The notes under the pieces are model-generated. The model was not told the DNA's origin. It worked only from the letters and a program-made list of their open reading frames with translations, and did not search any database. 64,000 bases of DNA, taken from assembly GCA_013396995.1 (NCBI GenBank), contig VWZP01005794.1, positions 2,181,355 through 2,245,354 on the forward strand, read 5' to 3'. A program made the position numbers and the translations under genes. The stretch is from Dicaeum eximium (lineage: Eukaryota > Chordata > Aves > Passeriformes > Dicaeidae). Of the stretch, positions 61,501-64,000 are shown piece after piece (within the stretch, counting starts at the first letter, position 1; each line of letters starts with the position of its first letter).

Positions 61501-64000
61501 TCTTTCAAATAAACACAGCACCCTGGTTCTCTCTCGTAAATTAATTTTTATTGAACCATGCCTTTATGAATATATTTCAGGACAAAAATCTGTACCCATA
61601 ATATATGCTTGTTTCTGTCAGAAATTAAGCTATTCAGTGTATGAAGATCTATAAACACAAAACTTTGAATCTTATAAAAATAATTAATAAAATGCTACAT
61701 TCTAGATTCCTGTTATAAAATCACCTTGCAGGAGAAAAACTCACATTTGCCATCTAACCCTTGCTTAAACTTATAAGAGCTTGAAATTACAAGCAATATT
61801 AGAGAAAAGTCAAGACTACTGAGAAAAAAGTTAGTCAAATGTAGTGATATTTCATTTGGTTTACACTAAACAGCAAAAAGAATGATTTTGTTTTGTTTGT
61901 TTAGAAAGTTTCATGTAAATATAAGGAAAACCTTTTATAGCCTTTGCCTTTTTGAAATAATAAATCCATTCTGAAAACAGTAGACTGTTACAAATTACCC
62001 ACAGTACATAGGGCTACATTGTCTTTAAAAATAAAATAGATAATTCAATAATTATTTGATGGGACAGCATTTTCTGTGAAATTATGTTATAAAGCTAATA
62101 AAGTAAAAAAATTAAAAGAGAACATCAGCTAATACCCCAAATCTTGCACTAGTACAGCCTTAATTCCAAGGCATATGTTAGATATGATTGCCAAGGCAGA
62201 TATAATTCCATTAGTTGTTACTCTAAAGAAGAGAAAATCCTTTTCCTACTAGCTCAGGTCCTTAGTTAAGACTGGGTTTATTAATATTTATTCACCCAAC
62301 TTAACTCCTGCTCTGATAAAAGAAACTGAAGTTTTCTGTTTACATAAAGCCTTTTGCAGTCCCTGTGCTCCCTGAAAGCATTCTAAGAACCATTGCATTA
62401 TGCAGCTAAGTTTCACTTCCTGAAATTGCTGACTGCAATGCCCACTGTATTCTAGATGTCCATCTATTGCACCTGACCTGTCCCACCAAATGAAACTCAG
62501 GAGCTGTGGTTTGGTTTTTCACATCAGCAGGGGGATGCTTCATCCAAGAGTAAAATTAATCTGTTCCCTTGTCTAGAGGGGATGAGAACTTGGCATATGC
62601 TTTGACAGCTCTTAGTCAAGGTTAATGGAGTCTCTGCAGGAGCCTGAATGCTAATATGGTTTTTATGATCATCATTGTATTAATATTCTTATTTTTTACT
62701 TGTACATAACAAACTAATTAAACACTGTGCACTACTGAGTCTCTGTTCTTGTTACTGTGATAAAAGACACCACAATGACTTTTGTTGTAGGCTCTTTATA
62801 ATTAATACAGCTCCTTATCTATGCAGCTATACTTCTTTAGAACATATACAATCAGATTATCACTTTTACCAGGTCACTTTAAGGGTGTAATACAACATTA
62901 CATTTGGATTAAAGCACCTCTGCACTCCCATTTAAGAACTGTTAAATTACAAAGAGAAAGGGAAAAAAGTAATGAGAACCTGAACTATTGGTCTTTGTTA
63001 GTTTAAACTAGAACAGAACAGCTATGTCTGAAGTATACTGTTTACAAAAATATTAAGTATAAAATCACTGGTTTTCCCAATCACTTGTACATAAGATAGT
63101 ATTTTTTTTAAAAGTAAAACAATTTCTGTGGAGAGGTGCTCAACTGCACATTGCCCTTAAGTAAATATGAATGTTTTTAATGAAGCCTATTATTTGAAAG
63201 TTTCTACTTCCAATATTAAAGTTATTATGTTCATATTAGCCTATTCTTAATTTAAGTAATTTAAAGATCTCTGTGAATCTTCTTTCTTCTACCACTGAAG
63301 ACTACTGTCATTATCACAGAAGCAAATTAGTGATCAAAGAAAAGCTGAGTGTTCTGATCTAGCTAGAACTGAGCAATGGGATTCCTAAATAAAACTCTCT
63401 CTTGGAACAATTCAAAAACAAGCAAATAAAAATTAAGCTTGGCTGGCCACCTTTTAGAAACAAGCAGCATTCATTGCCCCAGATCAGGAAAAAAAAAGGT
63501 TTGGTTGAAAACGTTAAACTACAGAATTCACTCACAGAATTCACAGTGAATAAGTTTGTGGATTGTTCTTTTGACTAAGTCAGATCATGTTTTGGAAATA
63601 GAGTTGAATTTAAAAATCTGATTTTTTTACATAAGTTAAAAATATATCCATAACAGAAGATGTTCTTTTTTTTACCTAGGAAAGACTTTTTAAAATTCTG
63701 AAATCAAATTCCTAGGATCTAGTCACCTAAGTAGAAAATAGGTGCTGCTGGAATTCAGAAAAAAACACACTCTCCCTAAAATCTCCAAGTCACCTGGCTG
63801 AGTGTTACTAGCACTGTTCCCTGTGTGCAAGTGTAGAGCCCTTGATTCAACATGCAGTTACTCAAAACTCAAATTCTGCACCTGAAAAGCCACTTAATCT
63901 TGCAGGCATAAACTAAATATGAACTGTGGTGCCTGGGAGACCTGCCACCTTAAGCAGGTAGTTTGCTTCTCTAAAAATTGATCCTGTGGAGTTATAAGAG
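58570..64000. other. mostly AT-rich non-coding sequence
   Basis: No gene recognised. 58980-59215 is GC-richer, with overlapping open frames on both strands (up to 103 codons), but no domain is visible. A 21-bp tandem duplication lies at 61309-61350. The end of the window (63700-64000) shows nothing identifiable. Confidence 0.5.
61309..61350. repeat. 21-bp tandem duplication
   Basis: GGCTGATGTTTCAGCAAGTAT is followed directly by the same unit with one change (GTGT at its end). Seen directly. Confidence 0.95.

Noticed and set aside
1..64000. CRISPR arrays, operons, prophages or bacterial gene clusters
   Set aside because: There are no spaced repeat arrays, no dense long open frames and no ribosome-binding pattern. 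The CR1 and avian LTR content shows vertebrate nuclear DNA.

Overview
The window looks like AT-rich, gene-free DNA from a bird, most likely a passerine. The evidence is the repeat content. There are several truncated chicken-repeat-1 (CR1) LINE fragments with the typical avian 3' end (octamer tails related to ATTCTATG). There is also one roughly 1.05-kb LTR whose sequence I recognise from memory as a common passerine endogenous-retrovirus LTR. No protein-coding gene of the host, no tRNA and no rRNA could be supported. Apart from the repeats, open frames on both strands are short, rich in common hydrophobic or lysine codons, and resemble no family I know. This fits an intergenic desert or the inside of a very large intron.

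Layout. 1-10.4 kb is AT-rich unique sequence with a GC-richer island (2.3-2.65 kb), a probable decayed LTR (3.05-3.45 kb) and a T/G-rich low-complexity tract (6.24-6.44 kb). A CR1 3' fragment lies at 10.45-11.06 kb. 11-26 kb is mostly unique. It holds a CA microsatellite, a pair of diverged 0.2-kb direct repeats (16.45 and 18.31 kb) and a 34-bp-arm hairpin at 22.41 kb. The richest CR1 copy is on the minus strand at 26.1-27.56 kb. It keeps recognisable pieces of ORF1 (GDSL esterase), the ORF2 endonuclease and the C-terminal end of ORF2, but is internally deleted and full of stops. A second, plus-strand CR1 with reverse-transcriptase sequence is at 29.5-30.26 kb. Small CR1 tails lie at 33.19, 33.57 and 40.67 kb, and a decayed antisense CR1 is probable at 44.5 kb. 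The solo LTR is at 35.89-36.94 kb. A 38-bp minisatellite is at 50.01-50.15 kb, another CR1 end at 51.5-52.14 kb, a long poly-A at 55.19 kb and a long GAAAA pentanucleotide array at 58.42 kb.

There is no set of genes that work together and I found no convincing new biological system. The observations most worth checking are: the near-perfect hairpin at 22411-22488; the 38-bp minisatellite built from two palindromic half-units; the unexplained 16.45/18.31-kb repeat pair; a 72-nt segment at 39277-39348 flanked by good splice signals; and the fact that both single N bases (29947, 51916) fall exactly at structural anomalies inside CR1 copies, which suggests assembly errors.
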